NCBI GenBank assembly: GCA_913009265.1
Contig: CAJVYL010000003.1
Span: forward strand, 1 to 43,249
DNA from: an uncultured Methylococcales bacterium
Lineage (GTDB): Bacteria > Pseudomonadota > Gammaproteobacteria > Methylococcales > Methylomonadaceae
DNA length: 43,249 bases
Reading direction: 5' to 3'
Within the stretch, counting starts at the first letter, position 1. The number at the start of each line of letters is the position of its first letter. Made by a program: the position numbers and the translations under genes. This document shows, piece after piece, positions 29,090-35,694 of the stretch. Under the pieces are notes generated by a model that saw only the letters and a list, made by a program, of their open reading frames with translations, did not search any database and was not told where the DNA came from.

Positions 29090-29150
29090 GTAGGAGGGGC
29101 CTTTGGCCGCGATTGTTCTTGACCCAGTCGCGGCCAAAGGCCCCTCCTAC
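29090..29150. repeat. REP-like long hairpin behind htpX
   Basis: Two perfectly complementary 23-nt arms (29090-29112, beginning GTAGGAGGGGCC, and 29128-29150) flank a 15-nt loop. The GTAGGAG start and the internal GGCC palindrome are close to REP sequences of Pseudomonas-type BIMEs. TTTTATAT follows on the plus strand, so it may also serve as the htpX terminator. The G/C richness stands out sharply from the AT-rich surroundings. Confidence 0.75.
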
Positions 29151-29245
29151 TTTTATATCGCAGGGTAAGTATTTTACCAAGCTAATATGAAATATTTATG
29201 ACTTATTGTAAACAAAAAAGAAACAAACCATAAAAATAACACTTA

Positions 29246-29274
29246 TTGTTAATCATATTAACTCAAAGTATAGT
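29246..29274 (+). promoter_or_regulatory. Sigma70-type promoter of the 49-residue peptide gene
   Basis: TTGTTA (29246-29251) and TATAGT (29269-29274) are separated by exactly 17 nt. The start codon follows about 43 nt after the expected transcription start. This is one of the best promoter matches in the window. Confidence 0.6.
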
Positions 29275-29323
29275 TACACTGTCTTTAACGAGATATTTTT
29301 TAACTTATAAGAGAGCTTTCATT

Positions 29324-29473
29324 ATGAACACATTAAACAAAGATATTTTTACTGGACTTATGTTTATTTCTGGATTGTTTGGATTTATTTCTGGAGAATT
29401 TATTATTTCATCAACTTTGTTTGCATCTGCTGCAATTTCTAGCAACATCAATCTTAATAGCAAACAATTATAG
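29324..29473 (+). CDS. 49-residue hydrophobic peptide with own promoter and terminator
   Basis: The ATG at 29324 follows AAGAGAG at a spacing of 9 nt. A longer in-frame ORF begins at 29246 but would start inside the predicted promoter. The peptide is MNTLNKDIFTGL, then a hydrophobic middle (about residues 10-38, with FISGLFGFISGEFI), then the polar tail NINLNSKQL. One membrane span or an amphipathic hairpin with Gly-Phe repeats is likely. A strong promoter lies upstream and a strong intrinsic terminator downstream, so this is a compact, independent transcription unit. I recognise no family. A toxin-like or regulatory membrane peptide is possible but unproven. Confidence 0.55.
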   Translation: MNTLNKDIFTGLMFISGLFGFISGEFIISSTLFASAAISSNINLNSKQL

Positions 29474-29512
29474 TTATAGGCTTCATCATGCAACATATTA
29501 ATGTATCAAACT

Positions 29513-29548
29513 AAAAACCTTCAAGGCATTCGCCTTGAAGGTTTTTTT
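29513..29548 (+). terminator. Strong Rho-independent terminator
   Basis: CCTTCAAGGC (29518-29527) and GCCTTGAAGG (29532-29541) form a perfect 10-bp stem with a 4-nt loop. T7 follows, and an A-run before it makes the terminator also usable leftward. It ends the transcript of the small peptide gene 40 nt upstream. Confidence 0.93.
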
Positions 29549-29649
29549 ATACTTGCTTTTTTGTTATAAACCCATCAAAATTTAATCTTTCTCACTACTC
29601 TCTTTACAGATTTTTTAAGCACTATTCTTCTGCTTAAAACCGCCAAGCA

Positions 29650-29877
29650 ATGAACCAACTCATTCGATTTTCATTACAACTCTCTTACGATCAATACCTG
29701 CAAGTCTATCAAGGGGCTGCTAAAAACATTTCCGTTGTCGCCATTGATGGTCGTAGAATCTCCTTTCCTGCAAGAAATGTTCAGTCATTCTTAACAAAAA
29801 AAGGAATTAATGGATATTTTGAAATGATACTAACAAATGAAAATAAGTTTATCTCTGTAAAAAAGCTACACGACTAA
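29650..29877 (+). CDS. DUF2835 family protein
   Basis: The 75-residue protein has the DUF2835 pattern. It shows LSYDQYLQVYQGAAKNISVV, then IDGRRISFPARNVQSFLTKK, then GINGYFEMILTNENKF. Length is typical of the family, found mainly in gammaproteobacteria and of unknown function. The ATG at 29650 lacks a strong ribosome binding site. Its 3' end overlaps the convergent truncated toxin gene by 4 nt. Confidence 0.82.
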   Translation: MNQLIRFSLQLSYDQYLQVYQGAAKNISVVAIDGRRISFPARNVQSFLTKKGINGYFEMILTNENKFISVKKLHD

Positions 29878-30050
29878 CTGCTTTTAATTCGCCCATGTTG
29901 GGGGAAAAAATTAAGGTCTGCCACTTTAGCTTTAATCTTCTTTAAACAGACGGATGCGGCTATTGGGTTATCCCTTTTAATAAACAGGATAATTTCAACT
30001 AAGTCCTGTTTAGCAGTGTTAGCCCAAATCACCTCATAGCTTTTAGTCAT
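29874..30050 (-). pseudogene. Truncated ParE/RelE-type toxin
   Basis: The frame starts at ATG 30050, overlapping the antitoxin stop by 8 nt, which is the normal coupling in such pairs. It reads MTKSYEVIWANTAKQDLVEI, then FIKRDNPIAASVCLKKIK and FFPQHGRIKSS, then a stop. The first 58 residues fit the ParE family (WANTAKQDL, NPIAA, LNFFPQHGR). Full toxins have about 95-100 residues, so the C-terminal strands that form the active or gyrase-binding face are missing. It is probably inactive as a toxin. Confidence 0.75.
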
Positions 30051-30324
30051 TGCCTGGTTCTAATAGTGTCTCCAACTCAGAAAACACTTCATCCTGTGAT
30101 GAAGTATTGCCCTTTCTAATATCTTCTTCACCTTGAGCAATCAGTTTTAACATGCCAATCGCATTACGCATATTTTCATAGCTCTCGGGGTCTTGAAGAA
30201 CCGCTTTAGGCTCACCATTCTGAGTGATTATAATGGGTCTATGTGTTTCATTCACCTGCTTCAGCATATCAGCCGAATGAGATTTTAAATATGTAATGGG
30301 CTTTATATCTGTTGATATTTTCAT
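30043..30324 (-). CDS. Phd/YefM-family antitoxin
   Basis: The 93-residue protein has the Phd/YefM N-terminal DNA-binding fold. Visible segments are DIKPITYLKSHSADMLKQVN and PIIITQNGEPKAVLQDPESY. An acidic toxin-neutralising tail ends the protein. These proteins bind and inhibit ParE/RelE toxins and repress their own promoter. The partner gene overlaps its 3' end but is truncated. It lies leftward of the PhnD-like gene on the same strand, 128 nt downstream. Confidence 0.88.
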   Translation of the reverse strand: MKISTDIKPITYLKSHSADMLKQVNETHRPIIITQNGEPKAVLQDPESYENMRNAIGMLKLIAQGEEDIRKGNTSSQDEVFSELETLLEPGND

Positions 30325-30452
30325 CAGCCACCTCCAGATCTTTTATAGTACGTTATTATGACCTAGTGTCAAGATGGTAAGAACTTATCACTTCCTTTTG
30401 ATAATACTGAGAATAAACATACCCTACACCACCATTAACACATTGATTTCAC

Positions 30453-31199
30453 CTAAGTATTCAAAGCATCCATCAAATCAATCATAAATTCCATTTCATC
30501 ATTTTCTACTTTTTCCCATTCCTCAAACCCTAAGCTTTTTAATACGCCCTGACCTTTCTCATCAGCATTCATATCGACCAGTATTTGTTGAATCTGTTCT
30601 TTTTTGTCTAATAACTTTGGGCCAATCATTAAAGAGTGGTGAATAACACTTATTTGGCTTCTAACCAATATTCTAAGTTGTTTCTTAATCATTGAGGAAA
30701 GATCATCATAAGCTTCTGCTAAAAATATCCCCACATCAGCTTCACCTTTTAATAAATGCTTGGCGACCAGAACATAAGTATCTGAAGGGATTTCAATAAT
30801 ATTGCTTTTATCCAGATCAGCTGGTTCCAGCATAATCATCCCCATTAGATGAACATCGGGGTCTTCAGTAAATGCTACCTTAGTGCCTTCCAACAAATGA
30901 GCTATATCTTCTACTGCATTCTCTGAATTAACAGCAATAATTGCTTCATCAGCTTCTCCACCAGCTTTTACTAACGGTTGAAAACCTTTTTCTCTGACTA
31001 ACATTGCGGCATCAAATGGATTAGCATAAATCAAATCAATTTTATCGTTGTTTATAGCTTCTCTTTGAGTATGGAAATCATTGTACATTTCCAAATGAAT
31101 CGCAAGATCTGTTTGCCTTTGTATCCAAGTGTTAAATATATACCAGCCTGATAAATGATCAGGGGTAAAATCGGGGCTTACTGTAAACATAAATGACAT
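30453..31199 (-). CDS. PhnD-like phosphate/phosphonate-binding protein without signal peptide
   Basis: The 248-residue protein has the periplasmic-binding fold type II of PhnD (PBP-like). It contains SPDFTPDHLSGWYIFNTWIQ, the DLIYANPFDAAMLVREKGFQ segment, and GEADVGIFLAEAYDDL. Unlike transport PhnD proteins it starts directly with the domain (MSFMFTVSPDF) and has neither a signal peptide nor a lipobox. It therefore probably works in the cytoplasm as a ligand sensor. GGGAG lies 7 nt before the ATG. It is the last gene of the GTPase operon, 13 nt behind the PAS gene. No permease or ATPase gene is present. Confidence 0.75.
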   Translation of the reverse strand: MSFMFTVSPDFTPDHLSGWYIFNTWIQRQTDLAIHLEMYNDFHTQREAINNDKIDLIYANPFDAAMLVREKGFQPLVKAGGEADEAIIAVNSENAVEDIAHLLEGTKVAFTEDPDVHLMGMIMLEPADLDKSNIIEIPSDTYVLVAKHLLKGEADVGIFLAEAYDDLSSMIKKQLRILVRSQISVIHHSLMIGPKLLDKKEQIQQILVDMNADEKGQGVLKSLGFEEWEKVENDEMEFMIDLMDALNT

Positions 31200-31212
31200 A
31201 ATAATCTCCCTA

Positions 31213-31689
31213 TTAGAATAAAGTTGGATATAGTTCTATACATTCATCCACTTTGGTTCGAGAAGGTTTTCTACGAACCGAGGTATAAGCTTCAAGCTTG
31301 CCATTTCTAATATTAGGAATAACCGTTGCTTTAACCCAATAATAGCCTCCGTCCTTTCGTAGGTTTTTGACAAATCCTTGCCATTTTTCACCTTTATTTA
31401 CCGTATCCCATAAATCTTGAAAGGCTGCTGGTGGCATATCGGGGTGTCTTAAAATAGAATGAGGCGCACCAATTAATTCATCTTCTGTAAACCCAGACAT
31501 TTCTATAAACGACTGATTAACATGTGTTATAACACCGTCTGGTGTGGTAGTTGACACTATAAGTTTACCGTCGGGGTACGGGGTTTCAATATCGGTGTAC
31601 AAAATCTTTCTAGAAATTGATTGATATAAATCGAGGGTGACTTCTTTATAGTCCCCGACAATATCTTCGGGCTTCATATCACTAATCAT
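31213..31689 (-). CDS. Stand-alone Aer-like PAS domain protein
   Basis: The 158-residue protein starts at the ATG at 31689, 5 nt behind AGGAG. A GTG two codons upstream overlaps that site. A short N-terminal part leads into one PAS domain (about residues 40-140). It contains TTTPDGVITHVNQSFIEMSG, then SILRHPDMPPAAFQDLWDTV and KWQGFVKNLRKDGGYYWVKA, as in the FAD-binding PAS of the aerotaxis sensor Aer. There is no membrane span, HAMP or signalling domain. It can only act through a partner, presumably the products of its operon. FAD or haem binding is inferred from the Aer likeness. Confidence 0.82.
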   Translation of the reverse strand: MISDMKPEDIVGDYKEVTLDLYQSISRKILYTDIETPYPDGKLIVSTTTPDGVITHVNQSFIEMSGFTEDELIGAPHSILRHPDMPPAAFQDLWDTVNKGEKWQGFVKNLRKDGGYYWVKATVIPNIRNGKLEAYTSVRRKPSRTKVDECIELYPTLF

Positions 31690-31718
31690 AAACACTCCTG
31701 TCTGTAACTATTAATACA

Positions 31719-32081
31719 CTAAAGTAATTCTGTAATACTTTCGGCTGCTCTTTTAACATCCAGAAAAATCAGACCCAACTTTGCATTTGGCTTTGCCATA
31801 ACAGTTAATACTGCCTCATCACCTGCGTAGGTCATTAAAACATAACCACTATCACCTTTTATTAGGACTTGTTCCAAACCACCTCGGTTAAGTTCTTGCG
31901 CTGTTCTATCACCCAAAGATAGCATTGCTGCGCTCATGGCTCCAACCCTGTCTTCATCTAATCCTGCTGGTAATACAGATGCCATCATTAAACCATCAGT
32001 TGATATTACTCCCGAGGCTTCAATATCTGCGGAAGTTCCATTAAGTTCGGTTAAAACCGATGTAAGCATATCAGCTCTCAT
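31719..32081 (-). CDS. Roadblock/LC7 domain protein (MglB/CvnB-like)
   Basis: The 120-residue protein is one roadblock/LC7 domain. It has LNGTSADIEASGVISTDGLM, MASVLPAGLDEDRVGAMSAA, and VLIKGDSGYVLMTYAGDEAV. Such proteins are GTPase partners. MglB is the GTPase-activating protein of MglA in Myxococcus, and CvnB accompanies CvnD in Streptomyces conservons. AAGGAG lies 6 nt before the ATG. A GTPase gene is encoded two genes upstream, so the functional pair is likely. A MITE-like repeat separates it from the second roadblock-like gene. Confidence 0.88.
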   Translation of the reverse strand: MRADMLTSVLTELNGTSADIEASGVISTDGLMMASVLPAGLDEDRVGAMSAAMLSLGDRTAQELNRGGLEQVLIKGDSGYVLMTYAGDEAVLTVMAKPNAKLGLIFLDVKRAAESITELL

Positions 32082-32111
32082 ATTAACTCCTTATATTTAG
32101 TAAAATCTAAC

Positions 32112-32200
32112 ACCAATCACAATAAGTTTTTATTTTAATCTCCTCATCCTAGCCTTCTCCAGCAGGAGAAGGAATAACAGATGAACTTATTGAGACTGGT
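32112..32200. mobile_element. 89-bp MITE-like element inside the GTPase operon
   Basis: Terminal inverted repeats ACCAATCACAATAAGTT (32112-32128) and, inverted, ACCAGTCTCAATAAGTT (32184-32200) agree at 15 of 17 positions. The centre folds as CCTTCTCC-agca-GGAGAAGG (32153-32172). The core CTCCTCA...CCTTCTCCAGCAGGAGAAGG type resembles the core of the element at 9018-9248. It encodes no protein. Confidence 0.6.
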
Positions 32201-32219
32201 ATAACTTAGTGTTCACGAC

Positions 32220-32855
32220 TTACTTTGCATATCTAATATTTAAAGCCCAAATTAAAGATACAAAATCAGACTGATTAAAATGAGGAATACCAGAAATAAC
32301 AATAACAAATCTGGTTTCCCCTATAAATATTGGCCAAAACCCTGTTTGACTACAACCAAATGCATCAACAATTGCCCAGGCATGACTTCCAACGCCAAGG
32401 TTATTCATTAATAAACCTGAACGTCGCTTATGTACTGTAGCAATTTCTGCGCTTAATGCTGATAACTCCTCCGCAACTTCGTGAGCAAACCCACTACTAG
32501 CTAAATAAAAGCCTTGATCATCTGCTAATAACACTTTTCCTGATTCAGTAATACGGTCAAGTAAACTTGGTAATATTTCTTCTAATGACCCAGTCGGTGC
32601 TTTAATCTCTTCTTCAATGCCTTGAACCCAACCTAGTTTTTGACAATGGACAAGTAAATCTAATGCTTTTTCCTCATCATCTTCATCCATTAACTGCATT
32701 AAATTTTCTACATTTAAAGCTGGCGTTTGTTTTTTCTGTAAAAGTTTTTTAATAAACTTTCTAGACTTTTCCTGCTCAGGTAAAGCAACAGCATAATAAG
32801 CACCAACAGGTGTGGGATAAAGAAACAAATTATCAGCCAATACAACTTCACTCAT
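32220..32855 (-). CDS. Roadblock-like protein with N-terminal extension
   Basis: The 211-residue protein has no named family that I recognise. The first 90 residues contain an acidic stretch (QLMDEDDEEKALDLLVHCQK). The second half (about 92-211) resembles a roadblock/LC7 domain: LLDRITESGKVLLADDQGFY, then HEVAEELSALSAEIATVHKR, and LGVGSHAWAIVDAFGC. It starts 2 nt behind the GTPase stop codon, so it is closely coupled to it and may be a scaffold or effector of the GTPase. The fold assignment is based on pattern, not identity. Confidence 0.6.
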   Translation of the reverse strand: MSEVVLADNLFLYPTPVGAYYAVALPEQEKSRKFIKKLLQKKQTPALNVENLMQLMDEDDEEKALDLLVHCQKLGWVQGIEEEIKAPTGSLEEILPSLLDRITESGKVLLADDQGFYLASSGFAHEVAEELSALSAEIATVHKRRSGLLMNNLGVGSHAWAIVDAFGCSQTGFWPIFIGETRFVIVISGIPHFNQSDFVSLIWALNIRYAK

Positions 32856-32857
32856 TT

Positions 32858-33397
32858 TTATTCACCCTCCAAACCAGGATCAAGCGAAAAGAGTAAGGCT
32901 TGAACCAATAAAGAAACATCATTTTTAACACGTGCATCAACAGCAAATATGGCAGGTTTTAAATCAGAGTCTTGCAGATATTTATGGTAATCATTAATAC
33001 TAGGCTTACTACTTAAATCCATCTGTGTAATGCCGATGGCAACACTGGTTTCTGAAATAAATTTACCAAAAGAATCAAGAAAAAACTGCATATCCTTAAA
33101 GGGGTCTGCTCGCGTATTATCTAGTAATAAGACTAAACCAATACCACCAACCGTTAAAATATCCCACATAAAGTCAAAGCGTTCTTGTCCTGGTGTGCCA
33201 TATAAATGAATTTTCTCTCCATCATCTAAATTCATGATCCCATAATCCATAGCCACAGTAGTTGCAGCTTTTCGATTTTTTGTCATATCACTCGCTGCTG
33301 CATCTGTTTTAACAGGAGCAACATCACTAATAGAATCTATTGCCGTTGTTTTACCAGCACCTACTGGCCCAGTAAAAATAATTTTATATTGACTCAT
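32858..33397 (-). CDS. Small Ras-like GTPase of the CvnD/MglA type
   Basis: The 179-residue protein is a single GTPase domain. The P-loop GPVGAGKTT is at residues 10-18 and a switch I-like ATTVAMDYG follows. The G3 motif is LYGTPGQERFDFMWDIL and the base-recognition motif GITQMDLSS. The usual G3 Asp (DTPG) is Gly here, and NKxD is TQMD. To my knowledge the GTPG form occurs in CvnD-type bacterial GTPases (COG2229), so this is probably a family trait. These enzymes act as molecular switches with roadblock partners, setting cell polarity or relaying sensor output. It lies between the pseudo-receiver gene and a roadblock-like gene with spacers of 6 and 2 nt. Confidence 0.87.
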   Translation of the reverse strand: MSQYKIIFTGPVGAGKTTAIDSISDVAPVKTDAAASDMTKNRKAATTVAMDYGIMNLDDGEKIHLYGTPGQERFDFMWDILTVGGIGLVLLLDNTRADPFKDMQFFLDSFGKFISETSVAIGITQMDLSSKPSINDYHKYLQDSDLKPAIFAVDARVKNDVSLLVQALLFSLDPGLEGE

Positions 33398-33403
33398 CGT
33401 TTT

Positions 33404-34618
33404 TTAAATTCCCTTCCCACGTAATCGATCCAGTACTCTACTTAACAATCCTTTTGATTTTGTTGCTTTCACTTCTGAAGGTGATATTAATTCATCAACT
33501 TGACGCCTTGCTTGACCAACAATTCCCAAAACATTTGCTGCACTTATAAAGACAAAAACATACTGTGGTTTAATATTTAAAGCATCAGCAATACTCATCG
33601 CAGTTCTTGGCCCTCTAATCAATAATGCCGCAATTTGCATTGCATGTGGAGTGACCACCAGCCGAGTAAAATTAGGCCATTGTTTTAAATAAACAGGTTT
33701 ACTTATATCGATGGTATCTGGAAATCTACCTTTTGAAGTCCAAATAGCTAATTTCCACAAAAAATGATCACTATCAAAGAAACCCTCCATTTTTTCCTTC
33801 ATATCAAAATTACTTTGATCAATAGCTGTTAATGACATTGCTTTTGCGCCATTTTTTGATATTGTCACACCTGCAAATGCTCTTAATTGCTTATCCTCAA
33901 CATCCAGCCAAATCTCTTGACTATGCGGAAAAACGATTAAAGGCTTCCAACCAGAATTTAATTGTAAAATACGGCCTTTTGCCTTACAAACTTTAAGAGC
34001 TGATTGTACATAGCCTAAAAAATATCCCTTAGGACTATAAGATGCTTTTAATGCCTGCTCAGGGTCAGAAAAATCTATGCCATCAATAATCCCAATATAA
34101 GTAGAAAAACCACCTTCAGTTAAGTCCGTTGCAGTCCTATGCTTTGAAACTTTCTTTTTTTCTTCCTTATCTATATTTTTAGCTGCCGGTACTTTTTCTT
34201 TTGTAACAGGCTGATTTGTACTTTGCGGTGTAGAAGGCTCGTCTATTATTTCTTCAGTTTCTGGCTTTGCTATATCTTTAACTTTTTCAGTAGCAAGACT
34301 TGCTTTGGCCTGTTTAAGAGCAGCAAGAACATCAACGGTTTCAACAGGCTTTTTAACGTATATAGTCCCATCTAGTAATATTTCTTCTAATGACAGAATA
34401 ATAAGCGGCCTATTGGGCGTTCTTGCTTGTATCTGACCTAACAACTCTCTTGCTTTAATATGATCAGCATCTAACACATCAATTTCAGCATCAGCTTCAT
34501 CAACTACAATAGCAACACCTTTACATGGACCTTTAAGGTACATAGACATTGTTTTATATGCACGATCATCCATTCCATAAAGTGCAACTTTTAAAGGTGA
34601 ACTTTGCTTATTCTTCAT
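33404..34618 (-). CDS. Pseudo-receiver protein with novel C-terminal domain, GTPase operon
   Basis: The 404-residue protein is not assigned to a named family. The N-terminal 110 residues look like a receiver fold: KVALYGMDDRAYKTMSMYL, then RPLIILSLEEILLDGTIYVK, then KPVETVDVLAALKQA. A clear phosphorylatable Asp at the end of strand 3 is lacking. A long Lys/Glu-rich linker (about 115-170) follows. The C-terminal region (about 175-390) has KGRILQLNSGWKPLIVFPH, LWKLAIWTSKGRFPD, and a winged-helix-like part MQIAALLIRGPRTAMSIADA. The tail is basic (LLSRVLDRLRGKGI). It overlaps the upstream TPR gene by 11 nt. It may connect signalling and GTPase control. Confidence 0.6.
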   Translation of the reverse strand: MKNKQSSPLKVALYGMDDRAYKTMSMYLKGPCKGVAIVVDEADAEIDVLDADHIKARELLGQIQARTPNRPLIILSLEEILLDGTIYVKKPVETVDVLAALKQAKASLATEKVKDIAKPETEEIIDEPSTPQSTNQPVTKEKVPAAKNIDKEEKKKVSKHRTATDLTEGGFSTYIGIIDGIDFSDPEQALKASYSPKGYFLGYVQSALKVCKAKGRILQLNSGWKPLIVFPHSQEIWLDVEDKQLRAFAGVTISKNGAKAMSLTAIDQSNFDMKEKMEGFFDSDHFLWKLAIWTSKGRFPDTIDISKPVYLKQWPNFTRLVVTPHAMQIAALLIRGPRTAMSIADALNIKPQYVFVFISAANVLGIVGQARRQVDELISPSEVKATKSKGLLSRVLDRLRGKGI

Positions 34619-35321
34619 TACTCATCCCTGCAAAATACTCAGCTATCTCTAACCATTCAAGTGATTCTTCCCAGTTTGTTTTTGCTAACAAATCTTTTTT
34701 TATTCTTTCAAATGCTTTCACATCATTAGTTTTCTTTAACAACCCTAACAATTCAATTTGTAAGTCCTTTCTATCAGGTGTTTTAAACAATGCAGTTTCA
34801 AGTGTTTCTAACGCAGCATCAAGCTGGCTATATTCAATATAATCTTTTGCTAATTTTAAAGGGTCATAATCTTCTTGAGGCGTAGCGCTTGTTTTTCTGT
34901 CGAATAAATCTAGGGAACTTATAACCCCCTTTGTACACACAGAAAATTTGTTCGCTACAAGTAAATCAATATCTAATGTTTTTATATATTCATCTAACGC
35001 CTTAACTTGGATGCCAGTCAGCTTTGACTGAGTCGCTTTTAGCATTCGATAACTCAATGCTGTTCCTTTACCATCAAGTATCCACAACAAATCAACGAGT
35101 GCTGCATATAACTGATCTTCCATTCCTAAGCTATATGTAAAGTATATGCGCTGTAGATGGAACATCAATTTTTTAGGCTTTCTCAATACTTTAAAAACTA
35201 TTTGTTGATACAAATAATCATTTGACTGATTACTATCTGTAAGCCACAACATTTCCTTAACGATAAAACTATCATCAGAATCTACAAAAGCAGGAAGTAT
35301 ATTATTATCAGTAATAAACAT
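34608..35321 (-). CDS. TPR-like protein, first gene of the GTPase operon
   Basis: The 237-residue protein has no signal peptide. The N-terminal part is unassigned. The C-terminal 80 residues contain TPR-like helices with acidic character: LAKDYIEYSQLDAALETLET, then ALFKTPDRKDLQIELLGLLK. This recalls the C-terminal TPR of the polar landmark protein FimV, but the similarity is weak and partial. It opens the leftward operon that continues through the GTPase and roadblock genes, and overlaps the next gene by 11 nt. No clear ribosome binding site precedes the ATG. Confidence 0.6.
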   Translation of the reverse strand: MFITDNNILPAFVDSDDSFIVKEMLWLTDSNQSNDYLYQQIVFKVLRKPKKLMFHLQRIYFTYSLGMEDQLYAALVDLLWILDGKGTALSYRMLKATQSKLTGIQVKALDEYIKTLDIDLLVANKFSVCTKGVISSLDLFDRKTSATPQEDYDPLKLAKDYIEYSQLDAALETLETALFKTPDRKDLQIELLGLLKKTNDVKAFERIKKDLLAKTNWEESLEWLEIAEYFAGMSNEE

Positions 35322-35694
35322 TGAATAACTAATTATTAATCTTAAATATGATTAATAGTTAAGAGTAGTAGCCTAGTTAATTTTGTCTAGCTTTAGAATA
35401 AATGAGGCATAAACAATAAACTAAAAGAGATTAAGTGATTAACATAGCTATTTGATAAGCAATAAGTTAATCAAAAACAAACTAACAAAAGAAGTCGGCA
35501 TCCTCTGCGCATTTTAAATGATAAATGACATTGCTATTAATACACCACAACTTAAAGAGCCCTACGCATCAATTTCGTCGCAATCCCTTATACAACCAAT
35601 GTTTCATTAGTTTTTAATTCTCCAAATGGGAATCTGGAGACATAATCATTTTTTTAGCCTACAATTTAAGTAAACAACCTTGCCTAATTAAGCC
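35322..35694. other. 373-nt divergent intergenic control region
   Basis: This A/T-rich region separates the leftward GTPase operon from the rightward HD-GYP operon and must hold both promoters. No gene was seen. The only ordered elements are the inverted repeat and the weak promoter listed separately. Confidence 0.6.
35619..35665 (+). promoter_or_regulatory. Possible promoter with overlapping inverted repeat, HD-GYP operon
   Basis: GAGACA (35637-35642) and TACAAT (35660-35665) are 17 nt apart and point at the response regulator gene 30 nt beyond. An inverted repeat TCTCCA/TGGAGA (35619-35624 and 35635-35640) overlaps the -35 element and could be an operator. Both matches are modest. Confidence 0.35.

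Noticed and set aside
32858-33397. GTPase inactivated by the missing G3 Asp
   Set aside because: As far as I recall, the GTPG form is shared by CvnD-type GTPases, and the P-loop is perfect.
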